Shown: piece after piece, positions 37,190-46,093 of the stretch
Numbering within the stretch: the first letter of the stretch is position 1
Layout: each line of letters starts with the position of its first letter
NCBI GenBank assembly: GCA_019429305.1
Contig: JAHYIR010000006.1
Coordinates: 50,077-114,076, forward strand
Direction of reading: 5' to 3'
Source of the DNA: Candidatus Cloacimonadota bacterium
GTDB lineage: Bacteria > Cloacimonadota > Cloacimonadia > Cloacimonadales > JAJBBL01
Length of the DNA stretch: 64,000 nucleotides
The notes under the pieces: generated by a model
Databases searched by the model: none
The model's input: the letters and a program-made list of their open reading frames with translations, nothing else
What the model was told of the DNA's origin: nothing
Translations under genes and position numbers: made by a program

Positions 37190-38929
37190 TTACATTCTAT
37201 TTTTATGTACAACCTTACGTGAAGTATTGCGTATCTTTTCCAGCAGCTCTTTCTTTCTGGTCATTGCCGAAAAACTATCATGTCCAGAAACAATTGTATT
37301 ATCTATTTCTCTTAATTCATTTTGGTATTTTCGGATCTTCAGATCATTTATTACCTCCTTATAAGGTACAGGAGGTATATCAACCAGAGATAACTCACTA
37401 ATAATCTTTACCAGCATGGCATCCTTTTCCTCAAAATTTACTAAAATAGATGCAACTTTATCATTATCTATAATATAATCAAATGACTGCAAGGTTTCAA
37501 AAACTTTTTTATAATCATCATTAAAAAAGTATCCGGAGTCAATTTCACTAAGCTCCTCGATATCTTCGATCATTCCGTTTATCAGAAGAATTAAAAAGTT
37601 TTTTTCTTCCATGAACTTGAAATTTGCAGTTCGGGTAAGATTAGTTGACTGCACTTTCTTGTTTGATCTTCTACTCTTTCTAATTCTTTGAGTTAGCGAA
37701 GGGAGGGATAGATTAAAAACTCTTGCTATCTCTTTTACAAAGAGTTCTCTATTCAAAAGATCACTGAATTGGTTGGCGATTTCCAGCAAAGTTTCTAATT
37801 TCTCTTTTATCTCAAGTCCTAAATCTGTATTCTTGTGAAGATATTCTATCATTGGATCTGCATTATCGATCAACACCTTTAAATCCTCACGACTGTGCTT
37901 CTTCAAGAAACTATCCGCATCTTCTCCATCGGGTAAAGTAACGATCTTAGGAAAAGCACCGGTAAGAATTATACTCTCAGCAGCTTTTAGGGCTGCCTTT
38001 TTACCTGCGAGATCTCCATCATATAAGAGATAAATATTTTTTGAATATCGGATCAATGACTTAACCTGTTCTTCAGTAAATGCGGTTCCCAAAGTAGCGA
38101 CGGAATTGATAAAACCATTTTCATAAAGCCGGAGAAAGTCTGTATATCCTTCAGTTACCAGGGCATAGTTGAGTTTTCTGATCTCGTTTTTGGTCAGATA
38201 AAATCCATAAAGCTCTTTGCCTTTGGTGTATAATTCAGTAGTTGGCGAGTTAATATACTTGCCACCCTGCTGGTCAGCATGTACAACACGGGCACCGAAA
38301 GCTACAACACTACCGTTTGCCGAATGAATAGGGAATATTATTCTCTCGCGGAAAAGATCGACCATCCCTCTCTGAGTCTTGACAAAGAGACCGGAGTTTT
38401 CCAGGATCTGCTTATTTATATTACTTTTCACAAGATGATTGTATAGTCCAGAGGTACTGTTAAGAGCATAACCAATCTCGAATTTATTGATAGTTGACTT
38501 GGATATTCCTCTCTCTTCCAAATTTGTTAATACCACATCTCCAAATCTATGCAGATTATCCTCATAATGGTCTTTTGCCAATTCATAAACTTTCAGTAAA
38601 AGGTCTTGCCGGGTCTGTTTTTTTGTTTCTACCTTGTCTTGCTTCTGGAGTTTGATACCTGCCTTTATAGCTAATTTTTGTAATGCTTCAAAGAAAGAGA
38701 TATTTTCGATCTCTTTCACAAAATGGATAACGTTACCACCCTTCCCGCAACCAAAGCATTTAAAGATCTGTTTTTTATCACTTACAATAAAAGATGGTGT
38801 TTTTTCATCATGAAAAGGACAACAAGCTTTATAGTTCGTACCTGTTCTTTTAAGAGGAAGATACTGTTCTACAACTGAGACAATGTCATTACCTTCGATA
38901 ATCTGGTCTATGATTCGTTGATCCAACAT
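37190..38929 (-). CDS. dnaG: DNA primase DnaG
   Basis: Synthesises RNA primers at replication forks. The 579 residues have the CHC2 zinc motif (Cys37, His40, Cys58, Cys61), the catalytic core with the TOPRIM segment VTEGYTDFLRL and YLLYDGDLAGKKAA, and a divergent C-terminal helicase-binding domain. An AAAGGAT site precedes ATG 38929. It lies 14 bases after mutS2 and just before rpoD. Confidence 0.97.
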   Translation of the reverse strand: MLDQRIIDQIIEGNDIVSVVEQYLPLKRTGTNYKACCPFHDEKTPSFIVSDKKQIFKCFGCGKGGNVIHFVKEIENISFFEALQKLAIKAGIKLQKQDKVETKKQTRQDLLLKVYELAKDHYEDNLHRFGDVVLTNLEERGISKSTINKFEIGYALNSTSGLYNHLVKSNINKQILENSGLFVKTQRGMVDLFRERIIFPIHSANGSVVAFGARVVHADQQGGKYINSPTTELYTKGKELYGFYLTKNEIRKLNYALVTEGYTDFLRLYENGFINSVATLGTAFTEEQVKSLIRYSKNIYLLYDGDLAGKKAALKAAESIILTGAFPKIVTLPDGEDADSFLKKHSREDLKVLIDNADPMIEYLHKNTDLGLEIKEKLETLLEIANQFSDLLNRELFVKEIARVFNLSLPSLTQRIRKSRRSNKKVQSTNLTRTANFKFMEEKNFLILLINGMIEDIEELSEIDSGYFFNDDYKKVFETLQSFDYIIDNDKVASILVNFEEKDAMLVKIISELSLVDIPPVPYKEVINDLKIRKYQNELREIDNTIVSGHDSFSAMTRKKELLEKIRNTSRKVVHKNRM

Positions 38930-38943
38930 TATGTGTTATCCTT

Positions 38944-41298
38944 TTAACTAAAAACTACCACGGTTACTCCATCTCCACCCGCTTCTGGAGCTGGAGAGTA
39001 GTGTTCTTTGATTCTGGGAACTCCTTGCAGATAACTTCTTATTTTATTTCGAAGGGCACCGGTTCCTTTACCATGCACTATTCGTAATTTGTTTAAGCCG
39101 GCTGCATATCCCTCATCTAAAAACCCTTCTATCAGGGGTAATGCATCATCAAAAGTTAAACCCAATACCTTCAATTCTGTTTTTACTTGTCCCGTAGTAT
39201 GAATATTGACTCCCTTCTTTTTTCCCTCTTCTTTTTTAACTTTGCTCAAATAAAAAAGATTATGTGTATCTGTTACTAACAATATACCGTTAAAATCAAC
39301 TTTAACACCATTTTTTTCTACTGCTACTATAACCCCAGTTCCTTCTAATTCTCTAATCCAGACGGTTTCTCCGACTTGGGGTTCTGTTACTGGTGATAGT
39401 TTTTCAACTAACAAATCTCTCTCTTCTGTAACCAGATCTCTGTTCAGAGAAGCGACTTTTTTAATTACTTGTTGTGTTTCCTTTTTCCTTTCTTGATTAT
39501 CTTTTTGACGAATCTTAGCAATTTCTGACTCTAACTCTCTTTGGAGATTAGCCAGAAATTCTCGTGCTTCTTTCACAGTCTCTTGACGAATATTTTTCTT
39601 ATCGCTTTCCATCTGGAAGAGTTTGCTGTCATATTCATTTATCTTTTGGTTAAGAAGATTTAATCTTAGATCATATTGAAACTTGCTCTGAGCAAGCTCC
39701 TTCTTCTCTGATGAGATTCGGGTCAGCAAATCGGTTAATTCGACATTTTGTTTGCCAGTAAGATCTTTAGCTCGGTTAAGAACCTCTTCTTGTAACCCTA
39801 ATTTTTCAGCAATCTCCAGAGCAAAGCTATTACCAGGTAGTCCAATCTTAAAACGATATGTCGGGATATGTTTATCAGGGTCGAATTGCATTGCTGCATT
39901 TTGACATCTCTCAGAATTCATAGCAAACAATTTTAGTGGTGTGTAGTGTGTTGTTACAACTCCAGTGACTCCCTTGCCGATAAGAGATTCCATAATAGAT
40001 TGTGCAAGAGCAGCCCCCTGTTCAGGATCTGTTGCTGCACCAATTTCATCTATTAAGATCATTGTCTTATCATCACCAATTTCGAGCATTTCCCTGATAT
40101 GACCTAAATGAGCCGAAAATGTGCTCAATGAATCTTCTAGTGACTGTTGATCTCCTATATCGGCTAAAATGTGACTAAATTGACCAATTTCTGACTCCTT
40201 ATCTGCAGGTATCGGTAAGCCACTTAATGCCATCATTGTCAGTAAACCGATAGTTTTTAAGGTAACTGTCTTTCCACCAGTATTAGGACCTGACAATACA
40301 AGGATATCATAGTCTTGTCCTAATTCCAGATCAAAGGGAATGACCTTATCTTCATCTTGCATAGTGTATAATAACAAGGGGTGTCTGGCATTTTCTAATT
40401 TAATAACAGTCTTTTCGCTTACTAGAGGAGTATTCCCCTTAAAGCTATTACCCAAACGGGCAATAGCAAAATAAAAATCGAGATCACCAAGAATAGAGTA
40501 GTTATTGAGCAGATCGTCACGATATTCTTGGATCATTTCAGTGAAATCCTTGAGAATACGAAATATCTCCTCCTTTTCTTCCTGACGTAGTTGATGAATC
40601 TCGTTGTTCATACCGATCGCTTCGTTTGGTTCAACAAATATAGTTGCTCTGCTGCCAGAATAGCCATGAATAATTCCTGGCATAGATCCGATAGATCCCT
40701 CTTTTAAAGGGATAACATAACGGTCATCTCGGAGGGTGATTATCTTATCCTGAATAACATTTTCTAATTGTTTTTCCTGAATCTTCTTTTGTAAAAGACC
40801 CAGTATGCTTTGTCGTAATCGTGACTGTCTACCCCTGATCTCCTGCAAGGCAGGTGAAGCGGTATCAAGAACTTCTCCATCATCTGCAAAAGTTCTTGCG
40901 AATTTCTTGCTGATCTCCGGTAAAAGAACCAGTTGTTCTATGATCTTCTGATACTCAGGAGTATCGCTAAAACTATTCTTGTTATTGGTATGATCACCAA
41001 TTATTTCAGCAGAGGTAGTTACAACTTTATAAATCTTGTGGAATTCGGGATAAGAATAAGTAAGATGTTCATAGTGATAAAATAATGGTTTAATGTCATA
41101 AATATTATGAAAATCATAGTCGTGTCTTCTTTTGATAATTTCCTGAATTTCACTAACGACAATCTGTCTCTGGCGAATCTCAGTGATCTTCTTTAAAGGG
41201 AGCAAAGATAGAGCAAATCTCTTTGCCGTTAAGGAATGGCATTGATTTGCCAGAATTCGTTTGATCTTATCAAATTCAAGTTGTTTGTAGGAATCCAT
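38944..41298 (-). CDS. mutS2: MutS2 ATPase with C-terminal Smr domain
   Basis: MutS2 acts on branched DNA and on collided ribosomes rather than mismatches. The 784 residues have the helical core, Walker A GPNTGGKTVTLKT, Walker B MILIDEIGAATDP, TTHYTPLK, a long coiled coil (about 510-640, Lys/Glu/Gln rich), a KOW-like segment (VGETVWIRELEGTG) and an Smr nuclease domain at the end with HGKGTGALR. The usual LDLRG motif of Smr reads LKVLG here. Placement in the dnaG-rpoD run is unusual and noted in the findings. Confidence 0.95.
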   Translation of the reverse strand: MDSYKQLEFDKIKRILANQCHSLTAKRFALSLLPLKKITEIRQRQIVVSEIQEIIKRRHDYDFHNIYDIKPLFYHYEHLTYSYPEFHKIYKVVTTSAEIIGDHTNNKNSFSDTPEYQKIIEQLVLLPEISKKFARTFADDGEVLDTASPALQEIRGRQSRLRQSILGLLQKKIQEKQLENVIQDKIITLRDDRYVIPLKEGSIGSMPGIIHGYSGSRATIFVEPNEAIGMNNEIHQLRQEEKEEIFRILKDFTEMIQEYRDDLLNNYSILGDLDFYFAIARLGNSFKGNTPLVSEKTVIKLENARHPLLLYTMQDEDKVIPFDLELGQDYDILVLSGPNTGGKTVTLKTIGLLTMMALSGLPIPADKESEIGQFSHILADIGDQQSLEDSLSTFSAHLGHIREMLEIGDDKTMILIDEIGAATDPEQGAALAQSIMESLIGKGVTGVVTTHYTPLKLFAMNSERCQNAAMQFDPDKHIPTYRFKIGLPGNSFALEIAEKLGLQEEVLNRAKDLTGKQNVELTDLLTRISSEKKELAQSKFQYDLRLNLLNQKINEYDSKLFQMESDKKNIRQETVKEAREFLANLQRELESEIAKIRQKDNQERKKETQQVIKKVASLNRDLVTEERDLLVEKLSPVTEPQVGETVWIRELEGTGVIVAVEKNGVKVDFNGILLVTDTHNLFYLSKVKKEEGKKKGVNIHTTGQVKTELKVLGLTFDDALPLIEGFLDEGYAAGLNKLRIVHGKGTGALRNKIRSYLQGVPRIKEHYSPAPEAGGDGVTVVVFS

Positions 41299-41345
41299 AA
41301 GGAAGAAAAAAATCAGGTATTAAGAATAGATTTTAAGAAAAGAAA

Positions 41346-41882
41346 TTATAAAGGTCTCGCATCCCGAGGAATAGGCGGTCTCTGAGGTGCTTGACGACTA
41401 CCCGGAATTTCGGAGACATAATTGTTGATAATATTTTCTGCGATTACTCTGGCTGCAGAATATATTTTTGATTCCTCTCTGACTTTTCCCAGTGAAGTTG
41501 AGATAGAGGAGATTTCAATCAGCAGAACTAAGATAATTATTATAGCAAACCCAAATAAGACGCTAAAAATACCACCAATAAAATTGTTTAACCACCCCAT
41601 GCTGATTAATGCCATTAATTTTTCCAAGATCAAAGAGATAAGCTTAGCTAAGATCATTACAATAATAAAAATCACTACATATCCGAGTATTATAGCCCAT
41701 GTTTCAGAGATTCCCAATCTAACGTGGATGTCTTCACGGATTATAACTCCGAACTGTCTGACGAGCACAATGACCAGAATTATACCTAATAACTGCAGAA
41801 AAGAAAGAATAAACCCTCTCTTCAGACCAATAACGAAAAAGATCAGTAGAAAGATCATTAAAATGATATCCAAAAAGTTCAT
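41346..41882 (-). CDS. cvpA: CvpA family membrane protein
   Basis: A 178-residue protein with four hydrophobic segments (about 1-22, 28-45, 62-85 and 98-122) and the opening MNFLDIILMIFLLIFFVIGLKRGFI typical of CvpA (colicin V production) proteins. Homologues influence envelope stress and biofilm formation; the mechanism is not settled. The proline-rich C-terminal tail is likely cytoplasmic or periplasmic. Lies 47 bases upstream of mutS2 and is likely in the same transcript. Confidence 0.87.
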   Translation of the reverse strand: MNFLDIILMIFLLIFFVIGLKRGFILSFLQLLGIILVIVLVRQFGVIIREDIHVRLGISETWAIILGYVVIFIIVMILAKLISLILEKLMALISMGWLNNFIGGIFSVLFGFAIIIILVLLIEISSISTSLGKVREESKIYSAARVIAENIINNYVSEIPGSRQAPQRPPIPRDARPL

Positions 41883-42015
41883 TAAGACCCCCTAACAGCT
41901 TATGTTGCTTTATTTTTTGTAAAGTAACTAACCCCAATCATTAAACACTCAACAAGTAAGCCGAGTCTGAACGATTTAAAACCTTTGGGATGAATACTTT
42001 TTTCATCATTCATAG

Positions 42016-42038
42016 AAAAAAGGGAGATATCTCCCTTT
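42016..42038 (-). terminator. Terminator or attenuator after rpsU
   Basis: Perfect palindrome AAAGGGAG-ATAT-CTCCCTTT (42019-42038) followed on the minus strand by a run of T (42021-42016). It lies between rpsU and cvpA, so it may lower the amount of dnaG-rpoD message relative to rpsU, as in E. coli. Confidence 0.75.
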
Positions 42039-42144
42039 ATATAATCTACTCAAATTATTATGTCCGGATCAATCATAATCCTTGCATATACCGGAGTTCA
42101 TTGAATTATGAGCATTTTAAAATTATTATTGGTAGCATTGGTAA

Positions 42145-42348
42145 TTATGAATACTGTTGCATTTTTCTGGCGATCTTCATAGCTTTGCGTTTAGCTACAT
42201 TTTGCTTTCTCTTTCTTTCTTCGCTTGGCTTCTCGTAAGCTTGGTGCTTTTTAATATCAGAGAGAATAGCTGCCTTTTCGCACTTCTTCTTGAAACGCTT
42301 CAGAGTAATCTCAAACGGTTCTCCATCACGACTGTAAACAATAGGCAC
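42145..42348 (-). CDS. rpsU: 30S ribosomal protein S21 (GTG start)
   Basis: A 67-residue basic protein, [27 protein letters not shown], then [18 protein letters not shown], which is S21 throughout. The start codon is GTG at 42348 with a strong AAGGAGG site 9 bases upstream. First gene of the rpsU-cvpA-mutS2-dnaG-rpoD run. Confidence 0.96.
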   Translation of the reverse strand: MPIVYSRDGEPFEITLKRFKKKCEKAAILSDIKKHQAYEKPSEERKRKQNVAKRKAMKIARKMQQYS

Positions 42349-42405
42349 TAATTTTTACCTCCTTCTTCAAATTTAGTAAATCAAAATCTCTTTATAAGGT
42401 TTATT

Positions 42406-42411
42406 TGTCAA
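42406..42411 (-). promoter_or_regulatory. TTGACA -35-like box upstream of rpsU
   Basis: TCTTGACA on the minus strand 58 bases before the GTG start of rpsU, followed by an A/T-rich stretch. A GATTTT sits at the -10 position with a 17-base spacer (weak match). Confidence 0.42.
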
Positions 42412-42506
42412 GAATAAAGCAATCTACTGTTAAAAAGGCTCAACTAAAACCATATTCCGATCTCTAAATGCCTGATCTCCTTTAAGATTTTTGGGATGCA
42501 AGAATA

Positions 42507-43388
42507 CTATTCAAACCTAAAGATCTCAGTAATATCTCTACGTTCGGGTAATCCATCTACTGTCGTACTAATTTGGAGTTCTTCTTTAGAATAATCTTCA
42601 TATTTTTTTATTGGATAACCAAGCGGAGTGAGACAAGCTATATAATCTCCGGAAGGTATGTTCAGGATATCTTTAACTTCCGTTCTATCCATATCGGTTA
42701 TCCAACAAGTACCCAAACCATACTGGGTTGCAGCAAGTAATAAATGATAAGCAGCGATACAGGCATCTTGCTGTGGGCGTTTTGTTTTATTGAGATCAGC
42801 ACAGACGGCAATAACTAAAGGTGCTTCAGCTAATGGCTTACTGGATGTATCACGAATTTTGCTCAAGACTTCAATCTTGCTCTTGTTTCTTGTTATCACA
42901 TAATAATATGATTGGGAATTTCGAGAAGTAGGAGAGTAACGACAAAGTTCCATAATTTTGTGTATTACTTTGTCATCAACAACATCAGGACTAAATTGAC
43001 GAATGCTTCGTCTTTTAAATAGCAGTTCAGAACCTGACCAGTATTCATTTAACCGGTGTAAAAATGTCTGGAACTCGATTTTTCTCCCTTCAGGGTCTTG
43101 AGCAAAGAAGTGGTAGATCCGGTATTGATGGTTTACTCTGGGAGAAAGTTCTGCTATTGCTGACAAACTTTGATACATGAGATTTACTTCACTAGCATTT
43201 GTATAGAAAAAGGTGATGATACCACAATTATCTGATTTATCTCCTTCGCAGAAACCAAACAACATATTTCCATGCTGCAGAATAACGCACTTACCTTGAT
43301 CTAACCAAATGTTTGCCTTAATTTTATCAACATAAAATTCTACTATCTTCGGCAAGTTTACCGTCTTAAAAAAGATAATTCCTGACAT
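42507..43388 (-). CDS. VOC (glyoxalase-like) domain fused to a nitroreductase
   Basis: A 293-residue two-domain protein. Residues 1 to about 115 look like a vicinal oxygen chelate domain (IIFFKTVNLPKIVEFYVDKI at the start, FFAQDPEGRKIEFQTF at its end). Residues about 120-293 form an FMN-binding nitroreductase: FKRRSIRQFSPDVVDD, CRYSPTSRNSQSYYYVI, IAAYHLLLAATQYGLGTCWI and LTPLGYP. The two parts normally occur as separate proteins. The nitroreductase part should use NAD(P)H and FMN; the substrate is unknown. It follows the CoA-disulfide reductase gene by 44 bases, suggesting a shared redox context. Confidence 0.8.
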   Translation of the reverse strand: MSGIIFFKTVNLPKIVEFYVDKIKANIWLDQGKCVILQHGNMLFGFCEGDKSDNCGIITFFYTNASEVNLMYQSLSAIAELSPRVNHQYRIYHFFAQDPEGRKIEFQTFLHRLNEYWSGSELLFKRRSIRQFSPDVVDDKVIHKIMELCRYSPTSRNSQSYYYVITRNKSKIEVLSKIRDTSSKPLAEAPLVIAVCADLNKTKRPQQDACIAAYHLLLAATQYGLGTCWITDMDRTEVKDILNIPSGDYIACLTPLGYPIKKYEDYSKEELQISTTVDGLPERRDITEIFRFE

Positions 43389-43432
43389 AAAAAACCTCGC
43401 AAAAAACTTTAAATATTTCTGTTTTTCTTATT

Positions 43433-45172
43433 TTAACTGAGAAAGGCATCCTCTTCGGGATAGATCTGATCGTCGGGAAGTATTGTTTCTCCATCATAGA
43501 TACCCTCTTCACCATCTTTACGACCAAAGATAAATTGGTAAGTTTTATATCCACCCGAGAGATTATATACTCTATCAAATCCCTTCTGAAGAAGCAAACG
43601 GCAGGCAAGATAACCTCTTAAGCCGACCAGACAGTAGATTATGATATCTTTGTCTTTGGGTAGCTCCTGCCACCTTTCTCTTAAATCATCTAAGGGGATA
43701 TTAATACTGTCAGGAATAGAGCCCAATTCATATTCCTCTTTGCTGCGTACATCCAAGAGGATTGATTGTTGATAATTATCCTGACCCAATTCAGACCATT
43801 CGATGGTCTTAAACTTACCTTTGATCATATTTTCAGATACGAAGCCGACAATAGTAAGAGGGTCTCGAGCGGAAGAATAAGGTGGAGCATAAGAGTGTTC
43901 AAATTCTGTTAGATCAAAAACAGTACCCCTTTTCTGAATGAAAGCAGAGATGACATCCAATCTTTTATCAACCCCTTTGAAACCGATGATCTGGGCACCG
44001 AGTATTTCACCATCTTGAGGTGTGAAAAAGAGTTTAAGTGAAATCGGCAAAGCATTGGGATAGTACCCGGCATGACTGGAAGCATGAATGACAGCAGAAC
44101 GGAATGATACCTTGCTTAGCTTCAATTGTTGTTCAGAAGCACCAACTATTCCGGCAGTGAGGTCGAAAACTTTAATAATAGCATTACCGATAACTCCATT
44201 AAATTTTCGCTTATTTCCTAATACGATATTATCGGCGACAATACGTCCCTGTTTGCTGGCAGGACCTGCCAGAAAGGCATTGACATCCTGTTGTAAAATC
44301 TGATGTTTAATTTTGATTGCATCTCCAACGGCATAAATATCTGGATCATTAGTTTGCAGATATTCAGTAACTACAATACTACCGTTGTCAGAGAGTTCTA
44401 ATCCACTGTTCCTTAACCAAGCCGTATCTGGTTTAATACCAGTAGCAAAGATAACCATATCTGTTTTGATTTTCATACCGCTTTCTAATGATGCAATTAT
44501 TCCTTCATTTGTCTGCTCTAAAGAATTTACTTTTTCGTTGAGATAGATTTTTACACCTTCTGATCTAATATGGTGAGATAGGGCAGAAGACATCTCAAAA
44601 TCAAAGAAAGGAAGAATACGATCTGCCATTTCAATAAGTGAGACTTCAGAACAGATATTATGCAGATTTTCTACCATCTCGATCCCTATATAACCAGCTC
44701 CAATCACTGTTACTCGCTTAGGATGATGCTGTTCAATGAATTGCTTAATTCGGTCAGTATCTTCAACATTACGTAGAACAAATATACCCGGCAGATCATT
44801 GCCCTTGATTGGTGGTATTATTGGCTGAGCACCTGGAGAAAGAACCAATATATCGTAAGTTTCTTGATAGGTTTCTCCTGTTTCAAGGTTGACGACTTTG
44901 ATCTTTTTACTCTGCTTATCTATCCCCCTTACTTCGCTGAGGGTTCTAATGTCAATGTTGAAGCGTTTACTGAATTCTTCTACAGTCTGAACAAAGAGCT
45001 TATCTCGTTTTTTTATAACACCGCCAATATAATAGGGTAGTCCACAATTCGCATAGGAGATGTATTTGCCACGTTCAAATAGAATAATCTGGGCTGTTTC
45101 GTCATTTCTTCGTAATCTTGCGGCGGTAGAAGCACCACCGGCAACTCCACCAACAATCAGATACTTTTTCAT
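43433..45172 (-). CDS. CoA-disulfide reductase/rhodanese fusion (FAD-dependent)
   Basis: A 579-residue flavoprotein. The N-terminal part is pyridine nucleotide-disulfide oxidoreductase (GGVAGGASTAARLRR for FAD; active-site Cys43 in SYANCGLPYYIGG; VTVIGAGYIGIEM for NADH; DIYAVGDAI). A dimerisation domain follows (about 320-450), then a rhodanese domain (about 465-560) with LLDVRSKEEYELGS and catalytic-loop Cys in YCLVGLRGY. This architecture matches CoADR-RHD enzymes, which reduce CoA disulfides, polysulfides or persulfides. Sulfur or CoA redox work fits an anaerobe; the physiological substrate is not proven. Confidence 0.88.
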   Translation of the reverse strand: MKKYLIVGGVAGGASTAARLRRNDETAQIILFERGKYISYANCGLPYYIGGVIKKRDKLFVQTVEEFSKRFNIDIRTLSEVRGIDKQSKKIKVVNLETGETYQETYDILVLSPGAQPIIPPIKGNDLPGIFVLRNVEDTDRIKQFIEQHHPKRVTVIGAGYIGIEMVENLHNICSEVSLIEMADRILPFFDFEMSSALSHHIRSEGVKIYLNEKVNSLEQTNEGIIASLESGMKIKTDMVIFATGIKPDTAWLRNSGLELSDNGSIVVTEYLQTNDPDIYAVGDAIKIKHQILQQDVNAFLAGPASKQGRIVADNIVLGNKRKFNGVIGNAIIKVFDLTAGIVGASEQQLKLSKVSFRSAVIHASSHAGYYPNALPISLKLFFTPQDGEILGAQIIGFKGVDKRLDVISAFIQKRGTVFDLTEFEHSYAPPYSSARDPLTIVGFVSENMIKGKFKTIEWSELGQDNYQQSILLDVRSKEEYELGSIPDSINIPLDDLRERWQELPKDKDIIIYCLVGLRGYLACRLLLQKGFDRVYNLSGGYKTYQFIFGRKDGEEGIYDGETILPDDQIYPEEDAFLS

Positions 45173-45310
45173 AAATCATTCCTAAGAAAATTTAGTTAAC
45201 CAATTTTATATAATTTTCAATGTGTACAACAATTTGTGATAGAGATCAGAAGTTAGATGTGCTGATTATTGATGATCAGCTTCTTTTTTAAGATCAATAT
45301 CGAAAATTTT

Positions 45311-46084
45311 CTATTTAGCGATACCCCGTTGTGAATTTCTTACAAAATCAATGAAATACTCCTGTTCCGGTGTTAAGTCGGTCATTTTATCAGCAACATC
45401 GAGAGCTTGAGTAACATTATATTTAGGATTATAAAAGACTCGGTATATATCTTTTATGGCATTTATAGCTGCATAGCTAAAACCCTTTCTTTCTAAACCA
45501 ACAGTATTGAGTCCGATTGGTCTAAATGGCATTCCTTCACCACGGGTAAAAGGCGGAACATCCTTCTTAACACCAGAAACACCGCCTACAAAGGCATACT
45601 TGCCAATTTTGACAAATTGATGTACTGCTGTTAAACCACCGATAGTTACAAAATCCTCTATATTGATATGACCGGCTAAAGTTGCTACATTAGCCATAAT
45701 GATATTGTTTCCAAGATGGCAATTATGAGCTATGTGACAATAAGCCATTAGGTAACAATTGTCACCAATTGTCGTGTCTTCATCCATGGTTGCTGAAGTA
45801 TTGATAGTTACATATTCCCGGATTCTGTTATGATTGCCAATTATTAACTTCGTCGGTTCGCCTTTGTATTTTAGATCCTGACAGACAGAACCAATAACTG
45901 CAGAATGGTAAAAATGATTGTTGTTGCCGATAGTTGTATATCCTTCAATTCGGACATTAGCGCCGATAACATTATCATCACCCAAAACTACATTAGGTCC
46001 TATTGATGAGAAGGGACCAATTTTTAAATTACGACCGATCTTTGCACCACTTTCAATTACTGCTGTAGGGTGTATATCAGACAT
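45311..46084 (-). CDS. lpxA: UDP-N-acetylglucosamine acyltransferase LpxA
   Basis: First step of lipid A synthesis. The 257 residues form a left-handed beta-helix of hexapeptide repeats (IHPTAVIESGAKIGRNLKIG onward), with the active-site His in YCHIAHNCH and the C-terminal helical part PIGLNTVGLERKGFS. It is 9 bases after lpxC/fabZ and closes the skp-lpxD-lpxC/fabZ-lpxA run. Confidence 0.96.
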   Translation of the reverse strand: MSDIHPTAVIESGAKIGRNLKIGPFSSIGPNVVLGDDNVIGANVRIEGYTTIGNNNHFYHSAVIGSVCQDLKYKGEPTKLIIGNHNRIREYVTINTSATMDEDTTIGDNCYLMAYCHIAHNCHLGNNIIMANVATLAGHINIEDFVTIGGLTAVHQFVKIGKYAFVGGVSGVKKDVPPFTRGEGMPFRPIGLNTVGLERKGFSYAAINAIKDIYRVFYNPKYNVTQALDVADKMTDLTPEQEYFIDFVRNSQRGIAK

Positions 46085-46093
46085 TCCTTAACC

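Noticed and set aside
45255..45290. Hairpin GCTGAT/ATCAGC with a T-run as terminator for lpxA
   Set aside because: The T-run lies on the plus strand while all neighbouring genes are on the minus strand.
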